64,000 nt of DNA from Macropodus opercularis (GCA_030770545.1 CM061098.1:7334001-7398000); one strand, 5' to 3'. Shown: positions 38,373 to 50,947, counted from the stretch's first letter. The notes: generated by a model from the sequence alone, not told the origin. Program-made: numbers and translations.

Positions 38373-38394
38373 TGACGTCATTAACCATAAATGG
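38373..38394 (-). promoter_or_regulatory. fosl1: fosl1 promoter: adjacent CRE and CArG box
   Basis: A perfect CRE (TGACGTCA, 38373-38380) is followed four bases later by a perfect CArG box (CCATAAATGG, 38385-38394), about 400 bases upstream of the fosl1 ATG. CREB plus SRF input is the typical immediate-early combination. Confidence 0.6.
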
Positions 38395-40590
38395 TAAATG
38401 TTTCCTCCTCAGAACAACATCAGGGATCCCTTCTGTTCTATAGTGTAGAAGTTTGTTTCTGTGATTTCTAGTTTCTGTTTGATTCATCGTGGAAATACTA
38501 CTGCAGTTTCCTGCGTCACCGTGTCTCATATAATACTTTGTTGACATGAATCATGATGTTTACATGTTTATTGTACTTCTTACTGATTCTCTATTGAATG
38601 TGATTATTACAGTTAAGGCGTAAGGAAGTTCAGGAGTTTATTACTTTACTAATGTTATACACTGTTAAAAATGTACAATGAAAAGTATAGGGTAACTTTT
38701 TTTTAAATAAGAGACAGACAGATAGACAGACAGACAGACAGGCAGACAGGAAGACAGACAGGTACACAGACACACAGACAGACAGACAGACAGACAGAAC
38801 TTTATAGACTAGATAGATTATAGACTTGGGGCAATGTGCCAAATTGTGTTGTTCACGCAGTCACTCTCACTTTGCGAACCACATCTGTGTGCATGCATGC
38901 CTGTGGAGATGAGTCAGTAATTTGCTACAGAGTCACTCAGTTATTCAACCATCCATTTCAGTGACTGTTTTACTTGTAAGCACAATGTAGCATCTACTAA
39001 AAACTGAAAAAAAGCATTTTGTCGATTCAGTAAGCTTAACCTATCAGAACAGCTGCTGAGCCTGCTGTCTCTGGGGACAGTTCCCGGCAAAGGTTGACTT
39101 CTAGTTGCTGACTGGTGCTCCAGCTTCTCATGTTACTGCTAACTCTTCTTATTCATTAAGATGTGAATTAGTAATGGCATGTTTTAAATTTAATTGACAA
39201 ACTTAAATACACTTTACATATATATTTTTGGAAAAACAAAAAGCATTCTAGACAGTTCTCACTTGTATAGAAACTAAGGAACTAAACTGTGGTCTTAAGC
39301 CTGTATGATTCATGGATGAAAGCAGACACAGTGCAAAAAACTGAAACTGCTGGGACAGGGATTATTTGCAAGTCTTTTTTTTTTGGTCTCATGTCACAAG
39401 TGTCATATTTCGTTTTAAATACCAATGATACACATGTAGGGTGTTTTTCTTTGTTCCCTCCATTTTTTCAGCATGGTAATGGTGTCATATGAATGTAATA
39501 CAGAGTAAAGGTGAGAGCCACATGACTAAGGCTTCAGGAATGTAATGATGACACACTGCTGTGTCTTAAATTGTAACATGTCCCAACACGTTGGCTACGA
39601 TTTCTCTCATATTACACCTTAATTAAAGTGGCACGTTTTTGATGTGATGCGATGCAACACATAACCTGAAAATGTCAATTTTTTCAAGTAATAAAGGAAC
39701 TTTAGATTCCATTACAATATACTCACCCTGAGCCGCCCACCGACGCACTCAACCCACTCACACGTGCCCATAACAAAATCCTTATGTCACATTCACCTAC
39801 GAGTACCAACCCATCTCATGACTTCCATCCTACTGACTATGGGGAAGATTATCTGACTGTACAGAACAATTCTGAATATGCCAGTAATATACTGTACCAA
39901 AACTGATTGTACCGGTGTGTTAAGATAAACAGTAAGCGTGTGTCTTTAGTAATTCAATCAAAAATAAACGTAGGAAAATATACACTACATTTGGACACTA
40001 ATACAATTTATTTATTTAGATTTTTGCCCCAGTACCTTACAAACGTGAAATAGAAATGAAACAAGTGGTGACAGGTGGCTTTAATTGAAAGCTGTCAGAC
40101 ATTGGATGGACCATTTCTTAACGTTTAAGGCACATGAAAGTACAAGTACGAACCGTCTGCTGCGTGAACAGCTGGGTTTTATACCTACACGTCTTCTGCC
40201 ACGCAGGCACCGAAGTCAACCAACTAGTGGAGATGGGTGGGATCCGCACCAAGTCTGCGATAGCCACGTAGTTAGCCACCAACGTTAGCCGGGTAGGTGA
40301 GTGCTCTCTTGTCAATATCTTCGCCATAATCTCACAGCTATTAACCAGGAAAGTTGTGTGGACACGAACAACGCCGCGGAGGGAAATGCCTTTGGTGTAA
40401 TATCGAGTATCAGCTGATATTAAGATGTTACTAACTTAGGTCGCCTGGTTAGGTAGCTAGCACTGGTTTATACGTACACTAGCTAGCAAGTATTAGCATA
40501 TACGTGATGCAAGTTGGGCCATTTGACTGGGCTGCATAAAGCTAACGCTTGTTTTGCTTTTGGTTGGTTTGTACAGTTAGGCTTTCGTTT
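38395..40590. other. Divergent intergenic region between fosl1 and yif1a
   Basis: Contains the AGAC microsatellite (38711-38799), an AP-1 site TGAGTCA (38910-38916), AT-rich DNA, and from about 40,150 a GC-richer stretch that should hold the yif1a promoter and untranslated exon. A donor-like GTAGGTGAGT is near 40,290. No coding gene recognised. Confidence 0.5.
38711..38799 (+). repeat. Imperfect (GACA)n microsatellite
   Basis: About 90 bases of GACA/GACAGATA-type tetranucleotide units with interruptions, upstream of fosl1. Confidence 0.95.
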
Positions 40591-40602
40591 AGCTCAGCCG
40601 CG

Positions 40603-40638
40603 ATGAACAACACGGCAAAGAAGCTGAACTGTAGCTAA
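40603..40638 (+). other. Short upstream ORF in yif1a leader
   Basis: ATG to TAA encodes 11 residues (MNNTAKKLNCS), ending about 40 bases before the yif1a start codon. It matters only if this segment is in the mature leader, which seems likely from its position. Confidence 0.4.
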
Positions 40639-40679
40639 CGCCTCACTGTGTTGTGTGTTTAGCTAACGTCAACGCTACA

Positions 40680-43379
40680 ATGGACTTGCCACATCATGGG
40701 TACCGAGCAAGTAAGTGTAACAACCGTAGTAACGGTTCATTTCTGCAATTGCAAAATGAACCCCATTAATGACCACTTGTTGTTTTATTAGTAAGGAAGC
40801 CACACAGTTCACCGAAAAGGTAACTGGTGATTAAGTGATGCCAGGTTATTAGGGTCCCCTGCAGTAAAGCTGATGTACCAACACTTTTCTCACACAGTTT
40901 AAAACACTGATAGGTATATTTATTATGATTGTCGTAATTATTATTGAGCAATGAATTTCATCCAAACTTCACAAAGGCCTTGTTATATTGTCTTGTTTCT
41001 GTTTTGCTTACCCTTATTCTTTGCATGTTTGGTCTCCTGAATAATCATTTTTACACACTGTAAGTTCAGATGGACTCAGACGGAGCTTTCTTATTTCTGC
41101 AGCCAAACCCAGAGCTCGTGCAGGTCCTCCTGCAGCAGACTCTGTCCTCTTTGAAGACACCAGCTCTGTTGGACCAGTGATGAACAGTCAGGGATACTAC
41201 ACTCCTGGATACAATATGGAAGGATCCTCTAATAACATGCAAGAAGGACCTGGAATGAACAACCTGTTTACTGACCCAATGGCCAGTGCAGCTGTGATGT
41301 ATGGATCCTCCTTAGCCAACCACGGAAAGGACATGGTGAACAAAGAGGTGAGGAGAATATATATGATAATGTACATTTACCTTTTGTAATCTATATTACT
41401 ATATGTATATGGATGAAGGTCGTAATCCCAGTATACTATGAATAAGACCATATGATATTGGCACCACTTAAATGGTACTTCTTTTTCTTTTCAGATCAGC
41501 AGATTCATGTCTGTGAACAAGCTAAAATATTTCTTTGCTGTGGACACCAGATATGTACTGAAGAAACTTATGATCCTCATGTTTCCCTATACACATCAGG
41601 TAATCACTGCCATTCATGATATCAGACTTTGTCCTATGTAGATGTACTGGATGTCATAGAATATTAAATACTTAAAGACTGTGCAATATTTCCCTTATTA
41701 TCATATCTTTAACCACGTATCACATCGAAACCATGCAAGCAAGATAACTAGACACGCAATCACTCCTGCAGTTAACTCCCACACACTTTAACTCATTCAG
41801 ATTCTATTGTAGGTCACTACACTTCATTCTGTGCTCTGAAAAAGTACAAACTACACAAACAGTGCAAACTCTCCTTACAAGACCAGGGTCAGATAGTACT
41901 ATTTACTACTGCATAGGACAGTAAAACAATTATGTTGCATTCATAGCTACAGTTTAAGATAAGTCTGGATGCCATATTTCTTTATTGTTAAGGAATGTCA
42001 TGAAATGGCCATCATAAACATGGCCCATGTAGTTGTGATTTGTATGTCCACTTATGTTACACATCTTGACTCTGCGTTACTGTGTTGATGATAGGATTGG
42101 GAAGTTCGTTACCACCGAGACACTCCACTGCCTCCAAGGCAGGATGTGAATGCACCTGATCTTTACATACCAAGTATGTTCACTGTCAGTGCAAAGCTAT
42201 TGTTAGCAAAGCATTGTTGATGTATGTGTGACGCTATAAGAATAATTTTGTCTTTTAGCAATGGCTTTCATTACCTACATTTTGCTTGCTGGAATGGCCC
42301 TTGGCATTCAGAAAAGGTGAGTTATTACTATTTGTTTGGTTTATTTTATTACTCACACTAAATATTTTAATGTTAAATAAGTTAAGTAGCATCTAATGTG
42401 TTTATATAAAGGTTCAGCCCAGAGGTTCTTGGATTGTGTGCCAGTACTGCCCTCGTGTGGATCATCATTGAAGTGTTGGTGATGCTGTTAAGTTTGTACT
42501 TACTTACCATACACAGTGACCTGTCAACATTTGATCTCATCGCCTACAGTGGATACAAATATGTTGGGTAAATAGACTTTGGATGCATATATTTACAAAT
42601 TTATTACTGATTACAATTCAAGGAAATGAAAGTGATTAATAGTTATGGTATAGTTATAGGCTAAATCTGTAGTGTATTACAGCATCATCTGCTATATTAA
42701 AGCATTAACATGATGTTTATTATGTAGCTAAATAATATTAATAATTAGTAAATAATTATATATTCAAATGTATGTTGATAGTTCGAATGTGTGTATGTTG
42801 TTCTTCTAGAATGATCTTCGCAGTGATGTGTGGCTTACTGTTTGGCAGTGATGGTTATTTTGTGGCTCTCGCCTGGTCATCTTGTGCCCTTATGTTCTTC
42901 ATTGTAAGTATTTTGGGACATTATTCACCACATCTGAGTTTGAAAGGACATTTTTATTATTATTTATTCTCCAAGCAAAATTAGAAACTACTACTATATT
43001 TAGTTTTTGTGTATGCCATTTCTGTTCTGTCAAAAAATTACAAATTGCCTAAATAGTACATGACATGTTTATTTTTAATGTTTCCCAGGTTTAATAATAA
43101 AGAAACAAATATATATAAAAGTAATAGAGAACAGTGAATGGACATTCATGCACGTTCAACATGTATTTTAAAAAAACATTGGCCTGAATCACAGGTTTAA
43201 AGGTGTCTCTGTTTACACAGGTACGATCTTTGAAAATGAAGATCCTTCCCTCTCTTTCATCTGACTCTATGGGGACAGGGTCGAGTGCCAAACCTCAACT
43301 ACGCCTTTATGTGACTGTGGCCACTGCAATCTTTCAGCCAATAATCATATATTGGTTAACCTCTCACTTAGTCAGGTGA
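40680..43379 (+). CDS. yif1a: Yip1-interacting factor homologue A (YIF1A), ER-Golgi membrane protein
   Basis: A multi-pass protein of early secretory vesicles that partners YIPF5/Yip1 in ER-Golgi transport. Exons 40680-40710, 41103-41347, 41495-41599, 42095-42173, 42259-42316, 42412-42567, 42810-42903 and 43221-43379 join in phase to 308 residues (human 293). The cytosolic N-terminus carries TDPMASAAVMYGSSLANHGK and VNKLKYFFAVDTRYVLKKL. The very conserved core follows (LPPRQDVNAPDLYIPTMAFI). About five membrane segments run from residue 165 to the end (YILLAGMALGIQKRFSPEVL, ALVWIIIEVLVMLLSLYLLT, MIFAVMCGLLFGSDGYFVAL, FQPIIIYWLTSHLVR). YIF1A is favoured over YIF1B from synteny with fosl1 and sequence. 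The acceptor of exon 6 has a poor pyrimidine tract. Confidence 0.96.
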
Positions 43380-43878
43380 CTGTGAGGTACTATATGTTGA
43401 TCTGATGTCCAAAAATGATTGGACGCACCCAACAAATGGGATTGTTGCGTGTTTGTACACCTGCCTTTATACGCTCTTCTGTCAAGTCAGACACATGTAG
43501 GCATATTTTGAGCTGAAGCGTGTGTTCAACTTAATCAGGTGGAAAAGTCCACAATGATCAGGTTTCATTGATTTAATTGGGACATGTGAAACAATATCTG
43601 TTTTCCACCATGAGTGTTCCGTATAATTAAGGGATGCTTATTGTTGAATATTGTAAACAAGGGCTCTCATTGAGAGATTTGATCCAAAATAACTTGTTCT
43701 TCTTTTCATAAAGTTCCTGGATATGCTTCCCAGTATTAACAGCCAGACAGAAACATTATACTCAAGTACCATTTTTCTGTTTTGGTAATGTTTAGGCATT
43801 ATCTCCAAAATGTTATGAGTCCTTTTTATTTATCTACACTTGACAAAGCATGAAAGTCTTTGGATTTTGTAGAAAAAA

Positions 43879-43884
43879 AATAAA
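43879..43884 (+). terminator. yif1a: Probable yif1a polyadenylation signal
   Basis: AATAAA 500 bases after the yif1a stop codon. Confidence 0.5.
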
Positions 43885-44420
43885 TATATTAAGCTTTGTG
43901 AATTCAGTTTAATCGGTTTCTGAGGCTCCTTTGTTCATTGACCAAAAAATTACAACTCCTTTGAATGGAGACCTGCTTTTACTGGATCTGATTTGTAAAG
44001 GTCAGATTTCTGTTTGTTTTATGTAGAAGTACTAATTTTAAGCTATTTATTTGGCTTAAAGAAGTGAAAGGATTGCACTTTCAAATAATAGTTTCCATTA
44101 CATAACATGAATATAAACTTCTATATTCATGTTTGTATGTTGGAAACATTTCCAAAGGTGAAAATTAAATAGAAATACATGAAATAGTAGTCCATTACCT
44201 AAAGTAAAGTCATTGAGTTCATGCACTTACCATCTTGCCATTTATCAGAGTTAAGGTGAGGCTGAAAAGTGATTAAATCAAATATTTTGTTTATTATTTA
44301 CATATATCGTAAGTGTGTGGTGGACTCGTGCTGGAGTTCATTCTATTAGATTCTCACAGTTCAAGTATCTTGAACAGCGGAGAACCTTAAAACCTGTTGT
44401 TTATTGCACACTTAATGACA

Positions 44421-44445
44421 AAACAACAACAACAACAACAACAAC
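44421..44445 (+). repeat. (CAA)n microsatellite
   Basis: Uninterrupted CAA/ACA trinucleotide run between yif1a and the forkhead gene. Confidence 0.9.
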
Positions 44446-44564
44446 GTTATATCTTTCCTAACTTATGACTTTTATTTGGACGTTTGAATAACGTCACTTC
44501 TGGGTCCCCATAGCTTGTTGAGAGTGCGCGCCCGGGAACGCGCACACAGCAAAGCGTCCTTTTC

Positions 44565-44578
44565 GTTTCTATGGAAAC
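44565..44578 (+). promoter_or_regulatory. X-box-like site at the forkhead gene promoter
   Basis: GTTTCTATGGAAAC is an inverted repeat with RFX-like half-sites, about 120 bases before the first donor site (44701|GT). It lies in a CpG-rich patch that probably contains the start site. Confidence 0.35.
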
Positions 44579-45416
44579 CCCGACCGCAACAGAAGAGGCA
44601 GAGGTGCCCGACTCAACACCAGAAATTCTCTTTTAAGTTTTTCAACGAGCTTCTGGAAATTAAGTAGCACTGAAGTCGGATATAGTTGTTTTGTTAAATT
44701 GGTGAGTAACGAGTGAATGTGCTTTTGAAACATTAGCCAGCAGCGACTGGGTCACCTGCGAAAGGAAAAGGCGGCTTTCTCCACTAAATGAAACTTTATA
44801 TTGTTCCGCCATTTGGCTGCTGGAGCGCTTTGTAAAGCCATGTGGCATCACACTGAAGCGCCTGGAGCAGGTTAAGCTCGTCTGTACGTGCACCGAGTGG
44901 ATTTCGCGCTAATGTGAAGCATTTAGTCGAAGCCAACGCGCAGCGAATGAGCTTTTACAGGACATGCACCTGCTCGTCTGCTCCGTTCATTAAAGTATAA
45001 AGGAGACTACACACTGAACTTTGAACGTTTAGTGGATGCTCATCAGAGGGGAACGGAGAGCTAACATTTAACCCAGGCCACCAGGTTAGTGTGTTCTCCA
45101 ACATTTACCACGTTAAGGCTGGAAATCTGAGTTTAAATTAACTAAGAGCCACAGTTTAAAACATGCAGAGAGTAGCTGTCCTGTTCAATTTAATAGTGTT
45201 TGGCCTAATAAAGGAATACAACTATTATTTCACATGTGGTCTGGGAGTTTTTGTTTTTCTAAATCATAGTGAAAGTCATATATCAGATTATAAAAGCTAT
45301 GATTAAACGTTGCTCATAACGCTATTCACTTTAAGTACTTCTAGATTAACCAGATTAACTCTCTGCAACACTAATTTGGCTAATTCCTTGCTCTCTTTCA
45401 GCTGGAGTACAGCTGC

Positions 45417-45458
45417 ATGACCCTAGAAGTGTCCTCCTGGGTCAGAGATGGAGAATAG
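45417..45458 (+). other. Upstream ORF overlapping the forkhead start codon
   Basis: A 13-codon ORF begins in the same exon and ends at a TAG inside the main coding frame, out of frame with it. Initiation here would skip the main ATG, so it may lower translation. The ATG context (GCTGCATGA) is only moderate. Confidence 0.5.
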
Positions 45459-47989
45459 CTCTCATACACTGCCACCTTCATCCCTTCCCTTTTCCTCCTC
45501 GCCACAGCAGAGCTGCTCCAGCGGCCGGCTTTCACTCCCACTTTCTCCCATTTCATTTCCCCCCTCACCGACCTCGCTCTCTCCAGCTACAGCAGAGTCT
45601 GTTCACTCTTCCTCCCCCATTTCACACTGCACAGCGTCTCAGTGCCTCCAAGGACAAAACGTACAGTGCCTCAGTCAGGCAAACATTTCTGACCAAGATG
45701 ACCTTACTTGTCTCAACTGGCTACATCAGAGGGGTAACCTGCTGCCGTTGCAGCCCCTTCCCAAAATGGCACCGCTGCCTCAGTTAGAGTCAGCCCAGGC
45801 TCTACCTTCTGCATTGTCCAAGCCACCATACTCCTTCAGCAGTCTAATTTTCATGGCAATAGAGGATTCGCCAAACAAGAGGCTTCCAGTGAAGAACATA
45901 TACGAGTGGATCGTGAACAATTTTCCCTACTACAGAACCGCCTCTGGAGGCTGGAGGAACTCTGTTAGACACAACCTGTCGTTAAGTAAGAGCTTCCGTC
46001 GTATTCAGAGGGACAAAAGCCAGGTAGGCAGACCAGTCACAGTTTGCATATTTAGGGCAGCAAGGTCATTTGAAGAGTAAACATATTTAATAATCTTTAA
46101 ATTAAAGAACAGATTCTCTGGAAACACTAGTCTTCCTGAAATAACCCTGAGCAATGTGTTGAATCCAGATGTTCTCTGTGGTGAAGTCAGCAATTAAACT
46201 GGCCCACAGGGAAATTATTATAATGTGCCCCACATGTGTTGAAGTTGTTATATAGTTGAACGTGTCAGTGTTGCTTAACAGTAACACTGACACATAACTC
46301 ATTGCTGCTGGGGGTTTAAAGTAGTTTCGTCTTGTTGTTTCAGTCGGTAGGGAAGGGATCACTGTGGTGTGTTTGTCCAGAGTATCGGCCGGCGCTCCTC
46401 GAAGTGCTGCGGAAGACTCACAGTTATCACAGCACCAATAGCAATCTCATCAATAAGCCAGCTCTGTGAGTATCACTCACTGTCTGTCTTACTGTGTGAG
46501 TAGAGTATGTGTAACAGCCATTATTCCATCCAAAAATGACTTTTAACTTGAAAGTCAAGGCTCGGTTTTCTACAGTTTAACTGGTTATTATGTAGTATTG
46601 GATAAAAATACAGATTAGTCAAAAAGTAAATAAAAAATATTGTATTTGTTCCAACTTACGTCCTTTAATTAATTCTTTTTCCTGAGATTATGCAAATTAA
46701 ATTATTCATGTATGAATTTCAAAAAACTACAGTACTACTATATATAGGTCCAGCTACTACAGTAGACTTATATATAAGTGTGTAGTCTAGTTTATTGCTC
46801 CACACTGAGTTTATTTTGCTGGTAGTCTGGACGGAAGCGTAAAATATAACTTTCCAGTTTGTGGGTGATTTGTGTCTAAATCATGTTACATTTTAATGTT
46901 AATCTCTTACAAAGGTATTTAAAACCACAATTTGTTGCCCTCCCATGCTGTGTGCAGGTTGGAAGGAACTGACTATGAACTGCCTGCAGCGTGCGACTCT
47001 ATAGAAATCTCAGGTTAGTGCTGAGGACACTCAGCGGCCTTTTGTACAACAACATATTTGACCTGACAATATATTTAATCCACGAAGCAACAGATCTCGG
47101 TGGCACTTTTATTATGTGCAGCTTTTCTCCCTCTCTGCAGTTTCCTCAGCATGAAACAACGTTCTTGTGTTTGTGTTCTGTTGTCATGACAACAAGCCTT
47201 ATGTTACCACAGCAACCAGGCAATAGCCTAGCTTAGTCTGCTTTTTGCCACCTCATTTTGTTCCGAGCCTATGTGCAATATGGGGTTTGGATATTCACCG
47301 AAAAACATACACAACATTTAACATTATGTTATATCAAAACACACTAAATCAAATACATAATATTGCAATTAATCACAATTTAACATCTAAGAATACAGCA
47401 ATCTAAATTATGCCATAGATGACTCCCCAAGAGCTATAATAAACAAGGTGAAAATCAGTGACAAGACAGTCATCCATTATACCTAGTGACCTTTTTGGTG
47501 TGGTTTCTAAAGTACCGCTTTGCTCTGTTCTACTTACTTTTAATAACTTCCTGTTGCGACTGACTAAATGTATTTCTTTCATTAGATAACATACATGCAA
47601 ATGAAATATAATATTTTAAACAACATTTTTCTCTTGCAGATCCCCTTTCTCACACCCTCCTCCTCTCAATGGCCTCCCCACAAATTAACACTGATAACCT
47701 AACCTTTGCTGAAAACCCAGCATGCCCTTTGACCCCTGATCATGAAGAGCTTGTCACAATGGAATCAGTGGAATACCAGCAGGACGAAGTCAGTGAGGAA
47801 ATGGAGAAGGACCCCCTCTCTGACAGCGGGTATATCGAGTTACACTACTACCAGTCCCAGCAGTATCAGTACCTGGTAGTGCCAGGTGACACAGAGCTAG
47901 ACCTGGAGACTGTGGAAATACTTCAGCTTGATACAGAAGCACAGGAGGCTGCTGGGTCACTGCTGGATCTGGCAGGTGGTGGATATTAA
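45448..47989 (+). CDS. Forkhead box transcription factor of the FOXN2/FOXN3 type
   Basis: A DNA-binding nuclear protein, 367 residues. Coding exons 45448-46023, 46344-46465, 46958-47013 and 47640-47989 join in phase. A 5' untranslated exon ends at 44701, and its acceptor is at 45401. The N-terminus is Ser/Pro-rich, then has DDLTCLNWLHQRGNLL, a motif shared with FOXN2 and FOXN3. The forkhead domain (about residues 125-225) starts KPPYSFSSLIFMAIEDSP and contains recognition helix WRNSVRHNLSLSKSF. It continues across the splice with SVGKGSLWCVCPEYRPALL, the FOXN2/3 signature. The C-terminus (DPLSDSGYIELHYYQ, DTEAQEAAGSLLDLAGG) also matches this pair. FOXN1/4, FOXR and FOXJ types fit poorly. It lies between yif1a and atl3, where human 11q13 has no FOXN2/3 gene, so a third ohnolog is likely. 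The role is probably repression, inferred from FOXN3. Confidence 0.92.
47180..47216 (+). promoter_or_regulatory. Two RFX-type X-boxes in the last forkhead intron
   Basis: GTTGTCATGACAAC (47180-47193) is a perfect 14-base palindrome with RFX-like halves. GTTACC-AC-AGCAAC (47203-47216) matches the X-box consensus fully. They sit nine bases apart. Confidence 0.4.
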
Positions 47990-49083
47990 CTTTATGTCCC
48001 ATTTAACACTATATAATCCCACAAATCAACAAAAATTGTGGACTTGTATTTCAAGTAATATAATTATAGATAATTATAATTATAGATGGGATAATGATAA
48101 TTGACACAATGACTGCTTTTTCTGCAACACTGCCACTGCACTAATCTTGTGTATGTATCTTTTGTATAGATAATCATTTAGATCAACTTTACTGACTGCC
48201 TAACAAAACTTCACAGTACTGAATATGTATTAATATACTTCTATTGCACAAATTGAATTTACCTCCACACCATAGCTTACAATAACAATCTGGTCCAAGA
48301 CTTGAATGTGCAACAAAGTGCTATAAACTGAAAAACGTGAATACAATTATACACATACATAAAGTATTAATAGAGTATTAAAGGCTCATCTCATTTGTAG
48401 GGTTTCCATTGTGATTTTTTACAGAGTTCAACTTCAGAACTTGAATTAGAGCTTCTAAGTCAAGTTGACATACTGGTGCTAAATCAAAATATTTTCTAAT
48501 TAAGACTTATATGAGGCACTAAAACCTGCAGAAGATCAGGTGATTCAAAGAACGCTTGACGGAGTGCTGCTAACTAACCAGTTCCTCAACATTTTAAACA
48601 TCTTTTCTAGGTTTTCAAAGTGATCATTTTATGAGCGAAAAGATTCAACAAATGAAATATCTTGTATGTTGACACTGTTTAAAAAAAATAGTGTCCATTT
48701 AGTTTTAGTGTAGTAGGAGTTGCATTTATTAAATAATACTTATTTATAATGTAGTTGCAATTGTAGATTGTACTCAAAATATGAAAACCACTATTCAACT
48801 ACAATAAATATAAGTATTTCCAATGTTATTTCTGACAATTTTTAGGCCCATTTTTGTTCTTCACATCATCATGCTATAGTCAATTTTATGTACAGGATGA
48901 GTCCGAAGCCGTTTTTTGTATATTTAAATACTTGGATATGACCCTGTAATCTTAACTGATTTTAATCAGGCACATATTGACTGATGTGAAATGTAAGCTG
49001 AACTGCCATTTAAACCACTTTACATTTCAGGGTGTGATGTAAATTACATGTATTGTCAAAGTATTTACATTTTATAATCAAAC

Positions 49084-49089
49084 AATAAA
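49084..49089 (+). terminator. Probable polyadenylation signal of the forkhead gene
   Basis: AATAAA about 1.1 kb after the stop. The DNA between is AT-rich and looks like a 3' untranslated region. An earlier AATAAA lies near 48,804. Confidence 0.4.
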
Positions 49090-49680
49090 ATTGTCATGAT
49101 GAATTAAACGTTTTAATAGAATGTCAGTTTACTGCTTTGCATGGAAGGAATACGTTGAGCTACGAAGCACAATGTCAGGAAGCCTTTGGCCTGAAGAAGC
49201 ACAGTGAGCAGAAATGGCCATATGAACATCAACAGAGTCTAGATGTCTTCTATTTGAATAGACATTTTACATGTATGCCGTCCATTTATTTTCATTATAT
49301 CATGTCATCATTATATCATTAGCATATATACGTTTGTAAAAATATTCTGTTCTGTTGTGTACATTTTTGCTATTGATGTATAGAATCTACACAAAAAACA
49401 AATTGAGTCTGTAACGCTAGATATTTACATCTGATCAAACTATGAGATATGACGAAATTATTTTAAATAGAATTTGTATAAATACAAAATACCTAACACC
49501 TAGTTTACATTTCACATAGTTCCGCATTCGTAATTTCACATTAAAACTGCGTTTCCCATAGCTCTTAGTCATCAAAGACGTTATGGGCAACGTAGTTTCT
49601 TGAGAGGTTAAAGCCAACGCAGGGCGTCGTAGTAAAACTTCATTTCCCTTGGGGCATTGCGCGAGTTGAAGCCGGAGCTG
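49090..49680. other. Intergenic between forkhead gene and atl3
   Basis: AT-rich to about 49,600, then a GC-rich patch that should be the atl3 promoter. The atl3 untranslated first exon ends at 49808 before GTAAAA. Nothing else recognised. Confidence 0.5.
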
Positions 49681-50947
49681 CGCAAATTTCGTTGTGGAAA
49701 AAAGTTTTCATGGTTGTTTTCATGCTTGTTTTCATGCCGGAGTGAAAAAGTTACATCTCCGTCTAATCTTTCCTCGGACGCTATCAAACCCGACTGACGA
49801 CGACAAAGGTAAAACTGTGGAGCTAAATTTGGAGGTTTGGTATTTGGGTTTACGCTACGTTTGAAGATTGCTTCGTCGTTTACGCTAGTTTTTAAACAAC
49901 CGATACGTGTTAGCTAGCTCCTCACTGATTTCGTTTGAGTGCATGCTTTTAGCTGCAACCGTGTGCTAGTTACTGGCTAAATTATTGTAGCACGCCAGCT
50001 GTTATGGAGCCTAATGAAGAAGCTATGCATCTTAGCTTAACGAGGCAGATGTGTTGCTCCAAATAGTAAAGTCACAGCTGCTAGGAACAAACCATGTTAG
50101 TTATGAGTAAGTCAAGTTATTTATGCAGTGAATTACAAACCAAGCAGTACTTTTTCATAACAAGGCCCAGGCGTATTACAGCAACCACTGTAATGTGGTT
50201 TTCTCTGTGTTTTTATTCTTTGCATCAACTCAGCCTCACTGAAGTGACATGTCTGGTATGCTATGGAAGACAGCCACACCTTTGAGGTGTGGAGTTTTTA
50301 ACGAGTAGAGGAAAGGCGAACCATAAACTGTTGTGCAAGCACTTGCCTGTCATTAGTCATCGTAGGAGAGGGAGGGAGGCAGGGCATCCTCCTCATACGG
50401 CATCAATGAACTCCTTTGAGGCTGGTGAGATGAGTGTAGTGGAGCGCATGCTGAATCTCCCAGCTAGAGGCTAAGCAGCATGACACCCATAAGAGCAACC
50501 CACAGTCCGCTTAAACAGAGCTAAATATTGTTTGTGAGGGAGGATCAGTGTATGTCCGATTGGTCATTAGCCACAGATGTCATTGTATTTATTAAGGAAG
50601 CATCTGTAAAGTAGTTATACTAATCTCATGATGAAAACGCCATGATTTGACTGAGTGATCTTAAGAAAAGTGGCCTGTAGGGTTTGTGGCTGTTGTCATT
50701 ATGGATAATCTTTCTTAGTCTTCTTGTTTATTGGACTATCATATTTTGGATTATTTATTTTCTTCTTTCTTATTATTATACTTTTATTAGAGCAGGCATC
50801 ATTGAAAACGTTGGTATAGTGAATTACAAATTACATACAACAATTGGCAAAAAAGTGACAAGTAATACTGTAAGTGTAAAACTGGTTCCAGTACTAATAC
50901 CAACTTATTGTTTGTGTAACATTCACAGGGACCAGTACTGCAGCAGA

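Noticed and set aside
40118..40327. Minus-strand frame MAKILTREHSP... near the yif1a promoter
   Set aside because: No recognisable family. It overlaps the probable yif1a first untranslated exon and is likely chance.
50684..50947. Open frame extending upstream of the atl3 Met with a hydrophobic start
   Set aside because: It runs through intron and a clear acceptor (AG at 50927-50928). The atlastin homology starts at the later Met, and an untranslated first exon fits.
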